Of a stretch of 43,505 bases of DNA, positions 1-7,744 are shown piece after piece. Under the pieces are notes generated by a model. The model searched no databases. It saw nothing but the letters and a program-made list of their open reading frames with translations, and was not told the origin of the DNA. The DNA is from Bryobacteraceae bacterium (GTDB lineage: Bacteria > Acidobacteriota > Terriglobia > Bryobacterales > Bryobacteraceae): positions 1 through 43,505 of the forward strand of contig JAICLJ010000018.1 of assembly GCA_025927575.1 (NCBI GenBank), in the 5' to 3' direction. The stretch's first letter is position 1, and each line of letters begins with the position of its first letter. The position numbers and the translations under genes were made by a program.

Positions 1-573
1 CTGATGTCTCGGCCCCTCGTTCAACAGGACCGTCCCTTCCATCAATTCCAGAATGGAAAATTCTCGAAAGTCCTCCTGAAGTTTGACGCGGCTAGACAGC
101 ATATCGAGGTCTTTGGGTCCACCGGAGGCGCGGCCGCACTGAGTTTCGTGAAAAGTCTCGACGAGGTACAGCCCTCCCGGCTTTAACGCATCCGTTAGAT
201 TTCGATGTACCTGCCTTCGAATCTCACTCGGGAAATGAATTGAAATCTCGACGACGAGATCGAATACGCCACGTGGCGGATTCCATGTCGTCAGATCGCA
301 GCATTCGGTCTGTAGTGTGACGGAGCGCCGCGAGGCAAGTTCACGCGCGTGTTGCAGACCCGTTTCAGAAATGTCGACGGACAAAACGTCTAGTCCCCGG
401 CACGCTAGCCATACGCCGTTGCGGCCCTGGCCGTCCGCCACAGCGAGGGCCTTCATGCCTGGGACGAATCGAAACGTCTGCTCTCGAAGAAAGAGGCTCG
501 GCTCCTCGCCGAACAGAATCTCGCCGGCGCGGTAGCGCTGATCCCATCGCAGTTGTTCGGATATGCTGGACAT
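1..573 (-). CDS. SAM-dependent class I methyltransferase, TehB/UbiE-like (3' end outside window)
   Basis: An open frame of 191 codons runs from an ATG at 573 to the first base of the window without a stop, so the C-terminus is missing. Near the N-terminus is WDQRYRAGEILFGEEPS, a typical opening of small TehB-like methyltransferases. The SAM-binding glycine motif is ADGQGRNGVWLA (about residues 50-61), followed by an acidic strand end in VLSVDIS and, later, LKPGGLYLVETF. The family transfers a methyl group from S-adenosylmethionine to small molecules such as tellurite or thiols; the substrate cannot be told from sequence. No membrane segment or signal peptide is visible, so it should be cytosolic. 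A broken partial copy of this same gene lies just upstream at 784-986. Confidence 0.8.
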   Translation of the reverse strand, partial: MSSISEQLRWDQRYRAGEILFGEEPSLFLREQTFRFVPGMKALAVADGQGRNGVWLACRGLDVLSVDISETGLQHARELASRRSVTLQTECCDLTTWNPPRGVFDLVVEISIHFPSEIRRQVHRNLTDALKPGGLYLVETFHETQCGRASGGPKDLDMLSSRVKLQEDFREFSILELMEGTVLLNEGPRHQ

Positions 574-598
574 CGATACCACTGTAGCCGGATTGTTA

Positions 599-779
599 TC
601 ACGTCATCGCCGGATGATACTGTATTGACTTTTCGATTGCTTCTGCGATCAGCTTGCCGTGAAAGCGCCCGTTCTCGATGAAGATCTCATTTGTGTGGGT
701 CCCGGCAACGATCACTCCCGCCAGGTACATGCCTTTTTCGGTCGCTTTCCATCGTGTCAGGATCGGTGATGAGCTTGTT
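599..779 (-). pseudogene. Remnant of YpdA/Bdr-type bacillithiol disulfide reductase C-terminus
   Basis: Read on the minus strand, this stretch encodes GMYLAGVIVAGTHTNEIFI and then an ENGRFHGKLIAEAI segment, ending at a TGA at 599-601. That matches the C-terminal FAD/NADPH-domain end of the YpdA (Bdr) putative bacillithiol disulfide reductases. The preceding residues (ITDPDTMESD) lie in a different frame: a run of A residues on the minus strand (about 734-738) carries one extra base, so the reading frame is broken. Nothing of the N-terminal flavin domain is present; upstream the sequence passes directly into the methyltransferase remnant. This is a decayed gene end, not a functional enzyme. 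The family assignment rests on recalled motif similarity. Confidence 0.6.
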
Positions 780-783
780 TTTC

Positions 784-986
784 AAATTTCACTCGGGAAG
801 TGAATTGAAATCTCGACGACGAATCGAATACGCCACGTGGGGGATTCCATGTCGTCAGATCGCAGTATTCGGTCTGTAGTGTGACGGAGCGCCACGCGGC
901 AAGTTCACGCGCAGTGTTGCAGACCCGTTTCAGAAATGTCAAACGTCTGCTCTCGAAGAAAAAGGCCCGCTCCTCGCCGAACGGTG
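784..986 (-). pseudogene. Broken partial duplicate of the methyltransferase at 1-573
   Basis: The DNA from about 784 to 928 repeats about 219-368 of the intact methyltransferase almost base for base, and 940-985 repeats the part near 474-530. The copy lacks roughly 100 internal bases, has a one-base loss (GACGACGAGATCG in the gene, GACGACGAATCG here) and a one-base gain (GCGCAGTG for GCGCGTG), so no reading frame survives across it. It corresponds to codons from about 14 to 118, lacking both gene ends. It sits immediately downstream of galT and upstream of the reductase remnant. The high remaining identity suggests a fairly recent duplication and decay. Confidence 0.8.
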
Positions 987-1018
987 CTCAAAACGCCAAT
1001 GCCTGGGAGTGGATGGTG

Positions 1019-2017
1019 TTAGGCGATGGTATCGCGCAGGAACCCGGCCGCTTCTTCGGGAGTAGTTGGATTGATATAGAAGCCGGTCCCCCATTCAAAG
1101 CCGGCAACGCGAGTCAGGCGCGGAATAATTTCCAGGTGCCAATGGTAGCTGAGCGAATCGAATTCTTTCATTGTGCCGTTGTGAAGGACAAAGTTATAGG
1201 CGGGGCACTCGAGCGCGCGATCGATCTTGCGCAATAATCTGCCGAGCGTCGAAGCGAGGCTGTGATAAATCCCGGCTGGGGAGAACTCCAGATGCGAGGC
1301 GTGCCGTCGGGGTAATATCCACATCTCAAATGGAAAGCGAGAGGCATACGGCGCGAGCACGATAACATCTTCGTCTTCATGCACAATTCGTTTGCCGTCT
1401 CTCCGCTCCTGTCGGACAATGTCGCAGAAAACGCAGCGGTCATGGAGATCGAAGTAGCGCTTGGCGCCTTCCAACTCTTCCTGAACTGTCTTCGGGATAA
1501 TCGGCAGTGCAATCAATTGTGAATGGCTGTGCTCGATCGAGGCCCCTGCGGGTTCCCCGTGATTCTTAAACAGAAGCGCGTATTTAAGGCGAACGTCGTT
1601 TTTCAAGTCTTGCAGGCGTTCTCGAAAGGCCCAAAATACGTTGGCGATATTCATGTCGCTAGTTTCCCCAAGTGAAGCCACATGCTCCGGGCAATCGATG
1701 ATGACTTCATGTGCCCCGATTCCGTTCATACGGTCGTAAAGGCCGTCGGGCTCGCGATCGAAGTCGCCCTCTACGCGCAGCGCGGGAAACTTGTTCGGAA
1801 TAACGCGCGTGGTCCAACCCGGCTCGTTTGGAGCGCCGTGCGTGCGAAACGCGAGAATCTCCGGAGGCGTACGGTTCTCATTTCCGGGGCAAAAAGGACA
1901 AACCCCCTTCTTCTGGACGACAACTTGCGTGCGGATGAAATCGCGTGGCCGCTTGGCGCGATCCGTCGACACGATGACCCATCGACCGGTGACCGGTTCT
2001 TTTCGAAACTCAGGCAA
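1019..2017 (-). CDS. galT: Galactose-1-phosphate uridylyltransferase
   Basis: GalT moves UMP from UDP-glucose to galactose-1-phosphate, giving UDP-galactose and glucose-1-phosphate in the cytosolic Leloir pathway. The 332-residue protein has the family opening EFRKEPVTGRWVIVSTDRAK, the zinc-site pair C40-P-F-C43, and the active-site triad H163-S-H165-S-Q167, where H165 is expected to carry the uridylyl group. A second HIT-like strand HWHLEIIPRLT lies near the C-terminus. Length is normal for the family. galK and galE are not in the window, but two secreted alpha-galactosidases are (5381-7594 and 36685-38790), which would supply galactose. Spacing to the upstream YraN gene (about 60 bases) and shared strand make cotranscription plausible. 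Confidence 0.95.
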   Translation of the reverse strand: MPEFRKEPVTGRWVIVSTDRAKRPRDFIRTQVVVQKKGVCPFCPGNENRTPPEILAFRTHGAPNEPGWTTRVIPNKFPALRVEGDFDREPDGLYDRMNGIGAHEVIIDCPEHVASLGETSDMNIANVFWAFRERLQDLKNDVRLKYALLFKNHGEPAGASIEHSHSQLIALPIIPKTVQEELEGAKRYFDLHDRCVFCDIVRQERRDGKRIVHEDEDVIVLAPYASRFPFEMWILPRRHASHLEFSPAGIYHSLASTLGRLLRKIDRALECPAYNFVLHNGTMKEFDSLSYHWHLEIIPRLTRVAGFEWGTGFYINPTTPEEAAGFLRDTIA

Positions 2018-2077
2018 TCTCCGTTAAACCTCAGCCAGTATGCGGGAATCAACTTCTAAGTGACACAGAACTCGCAA

Positions 2078-2554
2078 TTATATCGTTCGCTTGGGAAAGA
2101 ACGCGTCTTCGTAGTGCGCGATGGACGGCGGCTTGGTGAAGACAATCGAGATTATATCGAACCGGACCCGGCTCCAATCGGCGCCGCAGCGCAGCACGTA
2201 CGAGCGGGCCGCGCGAATGATGCGTTTCTGTTTTTCCGGATCCACAGCGCGTTCGGGGGCTCCGTAGGCCGAACTGCGCCTCGCTTTCACTTCGACAAAA
2301 ACAAGTGTTTCGCCAAGGCGGCCGACGATATCAATTTCGCCGCTGCCATCCGGCAGCCGGAAGTTGCGCGTCATGATCTGCAGGCCCTTGCTGCGGAGGT
2401 ATCGATGCGCAATATCCTCTCCCTGTCGCCCCAGGGCCTGATCGGCGGTCAATAGCTGACGCTGGCGGAATTGGCGGGTTGCATCGGTCAGCTTCCAGAG
2501 GAGCTGTCGTGGATGGAGGAAACGCCCGCCTCCTTGATCGCCTGAAGATCCCAT
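2078..2554 (-). CDS. yraN: UPF0102 family protein, YraN-like
   Basis: The core LGRQGEDIAHRYL, then GEIDIVGRLGETLVFVEVKAR, is the restriction-endonuclease-like PD-(D/E)xK fold of the UPF0102 family: the acidic residues of GEID and the E-V-K of FVEVKAR form the predicted metal site. The biological role of the family is not established; nuclease activity is inferred from fold. The start is uncertain. The ATG at 2554 was taken because conserved-looking sequence (WKLTDATRQFRQRQ) precedes the core; it overlaps the 3' end of the upstream methyltransferase by 67 bases. An in-frame TTG at 2452 would avoid the overlap but would cut that segment, and an ATG at 2599 would lengthen the overlap. No convincing Shine-Dalgarno decides it. 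Confidence 0.85.
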   Translation of the reverse strand: MGSSGDQGGGRFLHPRQLLWKLTDATRQFRQRQLLTADQALGRQGEDIAHRYLRSKGLQIMTRNFRLPDGSGEIDIVGRLGETLVFVEVKARRSSAYGAPERAVDPEKQKRIIRAARSYVLRCGADWSRVRFDIISIVFTKPPSIAHYEDAFFPKRTI

Positions 2555-3099
2555 TCGATGACTTTGCCGCGGATCGCATAACAGAGATAAAACTCCCAAA
2601 ACCGGCGAAAATGAGGGAACCGGTTCACCAGGAATTCAAATCCGAGATACCGCCACAATGCAAGTAGCCGGACGCGGACAGAAATCTCACGAAATCGCGC
2701 CGCGGAGTAATACCCGAAGCCGCCGTGGTTCTCGCCGAAATAGCGCAGCGAATAGCTATTGAGATGCCAGCGGTGCGTGGGATCGCAAAACGAACTGAAA
2801 TCCGTATAGTGGGGCGTGGCAATGATGACACGTCCGTTCGGCGCGAGCAGCCGGTGGAGTTCTTCCATCATCCGGATGACATCGCCGACATGCTCGATGA
2901 CATGAATGACGCGGACTTCTCGAAAGGAGTTGTCGCGCAGCGGATAGGGGAAACGGTCGAGATCGGCGACAATATCGGCCTTCGTGCGCGGGCTGCGATC
3001 AAGGCCAATCGCACCCCGGAACTTGTTAATGCCGCAGCCGACGTCGAGTACGGGCAGCTTGGAAAGTGCTGTATCTATTGCTTCAGAGTGCTGAGGCAC
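2488..3099 (-). CDS. SAM-dependent methyltransferase (Methyltransf_11 type)
   Basis: This 203-residue protein has the SAM motif VLDVGCGINKF (about 17-27), the acidic loop AIGLDRSP, the motif IHVIEHV and the strand NGRVIIATPH. These define a class I methyltransferase of the Methyltransf_11 group. FSSFCDPTHRWHLNSYSL and the aromatic-rich C-terminal part resemble methyltransferases found near polysaccharide genes, but the substrate is unknown. The frame opens with GTG at 3099, followed directly by PQHSEAIDTALSKL; no ATG is available before the SAM motif. Its 3' end overlaps the predicted start region of yraN. It is divergent from brnT. Confidence 0.8.
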   Translation of the reverse strand: MPQHSEAIDTALSKLPVLDVGCGINKFRGAIGLDRSPRTKADIVADLDRFPYPLRDNSFREVRVIHVIEHVGDVIRMMEELHRLLAPNGRVIIATPHYTDFSSFCDPTHRWHLNSYSLRYFGENHGGFGYYSAARFREISVRVRLLALWRYLGFEFLVNRFPHFRRFWEFYLCYAIRGKVIEWDLQAIKEAGVSSIHDSSSGS

Positions 3100-3172
3100 T
3101 GCTTTAGTGTAGCGATTGGGGCCAATATGTGGCGGAGCGCTTCACGGCAATGCAGATGATCAAGTTTTTGGG

Positions 3173-3198
3173 CGTAGCTACACATTTGTAGCTACAAT
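3173..3198 (+). promoter_or_regulatory. Twin GTAGCTAC palindromes and putative -10 box before brnT
   Basis: Two copies of the palindrome GTAGCTAC stand at 3174-3181 and 3188-3195, 14 bases start to start; the second extends to the perfect 10-base palindrome TGTAGCTACA. A -10-like TACAAT (3193-3198) overlaps the second copy, with a weak TTGGGC (3168-3173) 19 bases upstream. BrnA-type antitoxins are known to repress their own operon through ribbon-helix-helix binding, so these palindromes are the likely operator (inference). The predicted transcription start would lie at or within a few bases of the GTG at 3207. Confidence 0.55.
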
Positions 3199-3206
3199 AT
3201 TAAAAA

Positions 3207-3500
3207 GTGGATGTCGAATTCACCTGGAGCCCGGAGAAAGCCAGGCGCAATCTCGCGAAGCATCGCGTCAGTTTCGAAGCGGCCAAGCAGGTGTTTTCGG
3301 ATCCCTATCTGGTGATCCTCGAAGACCGAGAAGATGAAAGGGGCGAAATGCGATATCAGGCCATCGGCTATGCCGATTTCGAGCTTCTTCTGCTCGTTGT
3401 CTTCGTAGATCGATCGAGAGAGGGGAGCGAGATTATCCACATCATTTCAGCACGAAAGGCAGACCGTTATGAGCAGAGTGCGTACTCCGATCAGTTCTAG
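3207..3500 (+). CDS. brnT: BrnT family type II toxin (RelE-fold ribonuclease)
   Basis: The protein opens with the BrnT hallmark FTWSPEKARRNLAKHRVSFE and continues with AAKQVFSDPYLVILEDRED, GEMRYQAIGYAD and IIHIISARKADRYEQ. BrnT toxins have a RelE-like fold and cut RNA, stopping translation; they are neutralised by BrnA. The length (97 residues) is typical. The start is GTG at 3207, the only start codon before the conserved opening; just eight bases separate it from the -10-like box, so there is no room for a ribosome binding site and the mRNA may be leaderless. The 3' end overlaps brnA by 32 bases, which couples toxin and antitoxin translation. Confidence 0.92.
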   Translation: MDVEFTWSPEKARRNLAKHRVSFEAAKQVFSDPYLVILEDREDERGEMRYQAIGYADFELLLLVVFVDRSREGSEIIHIISARKADRYEQSAYSDQF

Positions 3501-3771
3501 GAAGGGAATTAAAATTAGCGAAAGCACCCGGAAGCTGTACGAAGAGCGGGATGGCAATCTCGACAGTGATCCGGACGCGCCGGCACTTCCACCGGAAAAG
3601 TGGGCACACGCGATGCGCCGCGACGAATTCTTTCGGCCCATCAAGAAACAAACAACTGTCCGCATCGACGCGGACGTGCTGGCCTGGCTGAAATCAAAAG
3701 GCGAGGGGCACCTGTCCCGGATTAATGAGATTCTTCGTGAGCGCATGGAAGCGGATAAGCGCGCGCGTTAG
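3469..3771 (+). CDS. brnA: BrnA family antitoxin (ribbon-helix-helix)
   Basis: This 100-residue protein has the BrnA layout: a toxin-binding N-terminal half (WAHAMRRDEFFRPIK) and a C-terminal ribbon-helix-helix DNA-binding part, KKQTTVRIDADVLAWLKSKG followed by RINEILRERMEA. It should bind and inactivate BrnT and repress the operon, probably at the twin palindromes at 3174-3195. The start ATG at 3469 lies inside the end of brnT. The gene converges with the aminotransferase gene, 46 bases away. Confidence 0.92.
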   Translation: MSRVRTPISSRKGIKISESTRKLYEERDGNLDSDPDAPALPPEKWAHAMRRDEFFRPIKKQTTVRIDADVLAWLKSKGEGHLSRINEILRERMEADKRAR

Positions 3772-3817
3772 CGCCGCCGTCCATTCGAAAGGAAGCTGAC
3801 CGGCGGTATCTGGTTGT

Positions 3818-5158
3818 TCAAAGAACCTCCAGGCATCCCTCCAGCGTGTCGATGGCAAAATCGGCTTGATCTTTGGTGATGACCAGCGGTGGACAGAGGC
3901 GGATGCTGTTCGGCCCGCAGCCGAGAATCAGCAGGCCGCGTTCAAAGGCGAGATGTGCCAGTTGATTTCGCCGGTCCGGAGCGCGCTCTTTGGTTGCCTG
4001 ATCCTTGACCAGTTCGAAACCGATCATGAGCCCGAGTCCGCGCACGTCGCCGACGTAGCGGAAACGGCGGGGCCAGTCGCGGATGCGGTCGAGAATGTGC
4101 GCGCCGATTTCGGTTGCGTTGCGCAGCAAGTCCTCTTCCAGCAATTCAATAGTGGCGAGAGCGGCTGCGACCGCCACCGGGTTGCCGCCGAACGTGGATG
4201 CGTGCGCTCCCGGCTGCCAATTCATAATGTCGGCCCTGGATACCGTCGCCGCCAAAGGGAGGCCGCTGGCAATGCCTTTAGCGATGGCGACGATATCGGC
4301 CGCCACGCCGAAGTGCTCGGAGGCAAACATACGGCCGGTGCGGCCCATGCCGGATTGCACTTCGTCGTGAATCAGCAGAATGCCGTATTTGTCAGCAATG
4401 CGGCGGAGTTCTTCATGAAACTTTGCTGGTGGAACGAGATAGCCGCCTTCTCCTTGGATGGGTTCGACGACGATGGCGGCGACCTCTTCGGCCGGCAGGA
4501 TCGTCTTAAAAAGCTGATCTTCAATGACCCGCACACATTCAACATGGCAAGCATCGGGATGCTGGCCATAAGCGCAGCGGTAGCAATTTGCGTACGGAAT
4601 GTGGTGCACCGGCAGCATGGGGCCGAAGCCTTTGCGCTGAACAACCTTGCTTCCAGTGAGAGACAGAGCGCCCATGGTGCGGCCATGGAACCCGCCGAGG
4701 AACGCGATGAATTTATCGCGGCCAGAGTGATAGCGCGCCATTTTAATGGCGGCCTCGATGGCCTCGGTTCCGGAATTGCCGAAGTAGACGCGATTCGGAC
4801 CATTCCCGGGAACGAGGGTGGCGAGCTTCTCTGCCAATTGAACCATGTTCTCGTAATAAAAATCGGTGCCCGACATGTGCAGGAACTTCGCCGCCTGCTC
4901 TTGAACCGCCGTAAGAATACGGGGATTCGCGTGGCCGGGTGCGACGACGGCGATGCCGGCGTTGAAATCCAGGAATCGATTCCCATCCACATCTTCGACA
5001 ATGGCGCCTTCACCGCGGGCCATGACAAACGGATAGCCGCGAGTATAGGAAGGGGACATGATTTTCGCGTCGCGTTCGATGATACTCCGGGCATTCGGGC
5101 CCGGGAGCGGCGTGACCAGATTCGGCAGGAGCCGATCAATACCGATACGCATCGACAT
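3818..5158 (-). CDS. Class III PLP-dependent aminotransferase (acetylornithine/4-aminobutyrate aminotransferase family)
   Basis: A 446-residue fold-type I PLP enzyme. The pyridoxal lysine is K294 in AIAKGIASGLPL; D265 in LLIHDEVQSGMGRTG should bind the PLP nitrogen; NSGTEAIEAAIK (128-139) binds phosphate; and VEPIQGEGGY (231-240) is the usual substrate-side loop. A four-cysteine insert (C192, C195, C204, C208) and the opening PNARSIIERDAK match the subgroup that includes 4-aminobutyrate aminotransferases and broad-specificity amino-acid racemases of archaea and some bacteria, so racemase activity is an alternative. The start ATG at 5158 has a good ribosome binding site, AGGTGA, six bases upstream (5165-5170). 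No arginine-synthesis or GABA gene is adjacent, so the pathway is open. Confidence 0.88.
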   Translation of the reverse strand: MSMRIGIDRLLPNLVTPLPGPNARSIIERDAKIMSPSYTRGYPFVMARGEGAIVEDVDGNRFLDFNAGIAVVAPGHANPRILTAVQEQAAKFLHMSGTDFYYENMVQLAEKLATLVPGNGPNRVYFGNSGTEAIEAAIKMARYHSGRDKFIAFLGGFHGRTMGALSLTGSKVVQRKGFGPMLPVHHIPYANCYRCAYGQHPDACHVECVRVIEDQLFKTILPAEEVAAIVVEPIQGEGGYLVPPAKFHEELRRIADKYGILLIHDEVQSGMGRTGRMFASEHFGVAADIVAIAKGIASGLPLAATVSRADIMNWQPGAHASTFGGNPVAVAAALATIELLEEDLLRNATEIGAHILDRIRDWPRRFRYVGDVRGLGLMIGFELVKDQATKERAPDRRNQLAHLAFERGLLILGCGPNSIRLCPPLVITKDQADFAIDTLEGCLEVL

Positions 5159-5380
5159 AACTGTTCACCTCGAGTATTTGTTGCGAAGAGAAATGGCCGC
5201 GGGAGGAAAGACGGTTAGTCGCTGCCGAAGAGAGAAGGGCGAGCTGCTGAAGGAGTCGCCATACTTCGAGTGTAGCGAGTTTCCAGGAGTCGGGAAAGGA
5301 GGCCCAAACGATTGGGTCGCCATTCTCATTTAGCGGCTCTGTTTGGGCTCACGAGTAAGATAGACGAAGCCGTCTCTGCT

Positions 5381-7594
5381 ATGAAGAACAAGCTCTTTCT
5401 ATCAAGATCGTCTCTCGTCCTTACTGCCGCGATTCTGGGCGTCTGCTCCTTGGCGAATGCGGCCGATGCCGTTCACTACTCGCCCACTCAGAAGGCATGG
5501 TTTCTCGACACCAGCCGCACGACGTATGTCGTTGGAGTCAACGAAAACGGCGAATTGCAGAGCATGTATTGGGGGGAGAAGCTGACGCGGGATGAAGATC
5601 TGGCTCCCGCGCATTCAAATCCGGAATGGGCGTCGTTCGATTCGAGCGCAACCACGACCAATTTGGAATATCCGGGTTGGGGAGATCGTCTCTACACGGA
5701 ACCTTCATTGAAGGTTACGCTTGCGGACGGCGTGCGGGATCTCGTGCTGAAATACGACAGCCAGCAGATCGAAGGCAACACGCTGCGGCTGAAATGCAAG
5801 GACATCAAGTACGATCTGACCGTCACGCTCATCTATCGCGTCTATCCGGACGAAGACATCATCCGCAAGAGTTCAACGATTGAGAACCACACGAAGCAGG
5901 TTGTGACACTCGAAAGCGCGCAGTCGGGCGTGTGGTATTTGCCGCGCAACGAGCAGTACCGGCTGACCTATGCGGCGGGCCGTTGGGCCGGCGAAGACCA
6001 GTTGCAGCAGGAACCCATCCGGCAAGGCAAAGTCGTGCTGGAAAGCCGGCGCGGCAATACCAGTCACCAGCTATATCCCTGGTTTGCGATCGACAAAGGC
6101 GGGAGCGCCGGCCAGCAGCATGGGCAAGTGTGGTTTGGCGCGCTCGGCTGGAGCGGCAACTGGAAGATAGTCGTCGAGGAGACGCCGATGCACCAGGTGC
6201 GTATCACCGGAGGCTACAACGACTTTGATTTCAGCTATCCGCTAAAGCCCGGCGAACATCTCGATACACCTGAGTACTATGCAGGATACAGCGACGGCGG
6301 CTTCGGCGGCGCATCGAACTCACTATATCGATTAGAGCTGAACGAGATTCTGCCGGACCATGAGCATCCCCACGTCCGTCCGGTTCTCTACAACTCCTGG
6401 GAGGCGACCGAATTCAACGTGAACGAGGCAGGCCAGAAGACGCTTGCCGAGAAAGCCGCGAAGATCGGTGTCGAGCGGTTCGTGATGGACGACGGCTGGT
6501 TCGGCGCCCGGAACAACGACCATGCGGGTCTGGGCGATTGGGTGGTGAACAAGCAGAAGTTTCCGAACGGATTGGGACCGCTGATTCAATATGTGAACAA
6601 ATTGGGCATGGATTTTGGACTCTGGTTTGAGCCTGAGATGGTGAATCCGGATAGCGATCTGTACCGTAAGCACCCGGACTGGGTGATGAATTTCCCGGGC
6701 CGCCCGCGGAGCGAAGCGAGAAATCAGCTTGTCCTGAACATGGCGCGCGACGACGTGAGAGATTACATCTTGAACGCGATCGACAAAATGCTTTCGGAGA
6801 ACAACATCAAGTTCATCAAATGGGATATGAACCGGCATTTCTCCGAGCCGGGCTGGCCGGAAGTCCCGATAGCCGAACAGAAGGAAATCTGGATCAAGTA
6901 CGTCCGCAACGTATACGACATCATGGATCGCCTGCGTCAGAAACACCCCGGGCTTGAGATTGAATCCTGCTCGGGCGGCGGCGGCCGGGTCGATTTGGGG
7001 GTGTTGAAGCGTACGGACGAAGTGTGGACTTCGGATAATACGGAGGCGCTCGACCGGTTAAAGATTCAGGAAGGCTTTACGTACGCGTATTCGCCTAAAG
7101 TGATGATGGCCTGGGTGACGGACGTTCCGAATTTTAATGGCCGGAGCACGCCCTTGAAGTTTCGCTTTCTGGTCGCAATGCAGGGATCGCTCGGAATTGG
7201 AGCCAACCTGAACAAGTGGTCGCCGGAGGAGTTTGATCTGGCGACGAAGATGATCTCTTATTACAAGAGCATCCGCGAAACGGTGCAGATGGGAAGTCTC
7301 TACCGGCTGTTCTCGCCGCGTGAAGGCGAGTTTACTGTGAATGAATCCGTCGCGCGAGATGGAAAGCAGGCAGTGGTCTTCGCCTTCCTGCATTCCCAGC
7401 AGTTTCGCAATCCGATGCCGGCAGTGCACCTGCGAGGTCTCGATGCGAACGCCATTTACCGTGTGAAAAGGATTGACGACAAGTTAGTCGATAAACACGA
7501 AACCTACAGTGGCTCCTATCTGATGAATCACGGGATCGAGTTTAACTTGACGGGCGATTACGATAGCACGGCCGTTACATTCGAGAGACAGTAG
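5381..7594 (+). CDS. Secreted alpha-galactosidase, GH36
   Basis: A 737-residue GH36 enzyme that hydrolyses terminal alpha-1,6-galactosyl residues, as in raffinose or melibiose. It starts with a signal peptide (MKNKLFLSRSSLVLTAAILG, cleavage near ANA-AD), which fixes the ATG at 5381; an earlier in-frame ATG at 5312 would bury the signal. An N-terminal beta-sandwich precedes the TIM barrel, with VERFVMDDGWFG, GLWFEPEMVNPDSDLY, the nucleophile D482 in FIKWDMNRHF, the substrate loop ESCSGGGGRVDLG and the acid/base D552 in WTSDNTEAL. Length and motif order are those of full-length bacterial GH36 enzymes. It stands alone, divergent from the aminotransferase, and its product could feed GalT. Confidence 0.94.
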   Translation: MKNKLFLSRSSLVLTAAILGVCSLANAADAVHYSPTQKAWFLDTSRTTYVVGVNENGELQSMYWGEKLTRDEDLAPAHSNPEWASFDSSATTTNLEYPGWGDRLYTEPSLKVTLADGVRDLVLKYDSQQIEGNTLRLKCKDIKYDLTVTLIYRVYPDEDIIRKSSTIENHTKQVVTLESAQSGVWYLPRNEQYRLTYAAGRWAGEDQLQQEPIRQGKVVLESRRGNTSHQLYPWFAIDKGGSAGQQHGQVWFGALGWSGNWKIVVEETPMHQVRITGGYNDFDFSYPLKPGEHLDTPEYYAGYSDGGFGGASNSLYRLELNEILPDHEHPHVRPVLYNSWEATEFNVNEAGQKTLAEKAAKIGVERFVMDDGWFGARNNDHAGLGDWVVNKQKFPNGLGPLIQYVNKLGMDFGLWFEPEMVNPDSDLYRKHPDWVMNFPGRPRSEARNQLVLNMARDDVRDYILNAIDKMLSENNIKFIKWDMNRHFSEPGWPEVPIAEQKEIWIKYVRNVYDIMDRLRQKHPGLEIESCSGGGGRVDLGVLKRTDEVWTSDNTEALDRLKIQEGFTYAYSPKVMMAWVTDVPNFNGRSTPLKFRFLVAMQGSLGIGANLNKWSPEEFDLATKMISYYKSIRETVQMGSLYRLFSPREGEFTVNESVARDGKQAVVFAFLHSQQFRNPMPAVHLRGLDANAIYRVKRIDDKLVDKHETYSGSYLMNHGIEFNLTGDYDSTAVTFERQ

Positions 7595-7668
7595 GCCTCA
7601 AAATTTCAGATATCGATAACCCACCCTCATGGGCGGGGTCTTTCTCTCGAAAATCCAGAATCACGTTC

Positions 7669-7688
7669 GGGACGGGCATGACCGTCCC
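7669..7688. terminator. Hairpin between convergent genes, possible bidirectional terminator
   Basis: GGGACGG (7669-7675) and CCGTCCC (7682-7688) form a perfect seven-base stem with loop GCATGA. It lies 75 bases past the alpha-galactosidase stop and 57 bases past the stop of the convergent DUF885 gene. There is no T run on either side, so intrinsic termination is only a suggestion. A weaker CCCACCC/GGGCGGG pairing lies at about 7620-7637. Confidence 0.3.
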
Positions 7689-7744
7689 CCCACCCGAAAG
7701 TCAGAGCGGCGAGGCATATCTCCCGCTTCAACTCCGCCGCGCTT

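Noticed and set aside
2488-2599. Longest possible start of yraN at 2599
   Set aside because: It would overlap the methyltransferase gene by 112 bases and the added residues look unconserved; the ATG at 2554 was kept instead.
3866-5218. 450-codon plus-strand reading frame opposite the aminotransferase gene
   Set aside because: It is antisense to a gene with complete PLP-enzyme motifs; the translation is low-complexity and has no recognisable domain, so it is a by-product of codon bias.
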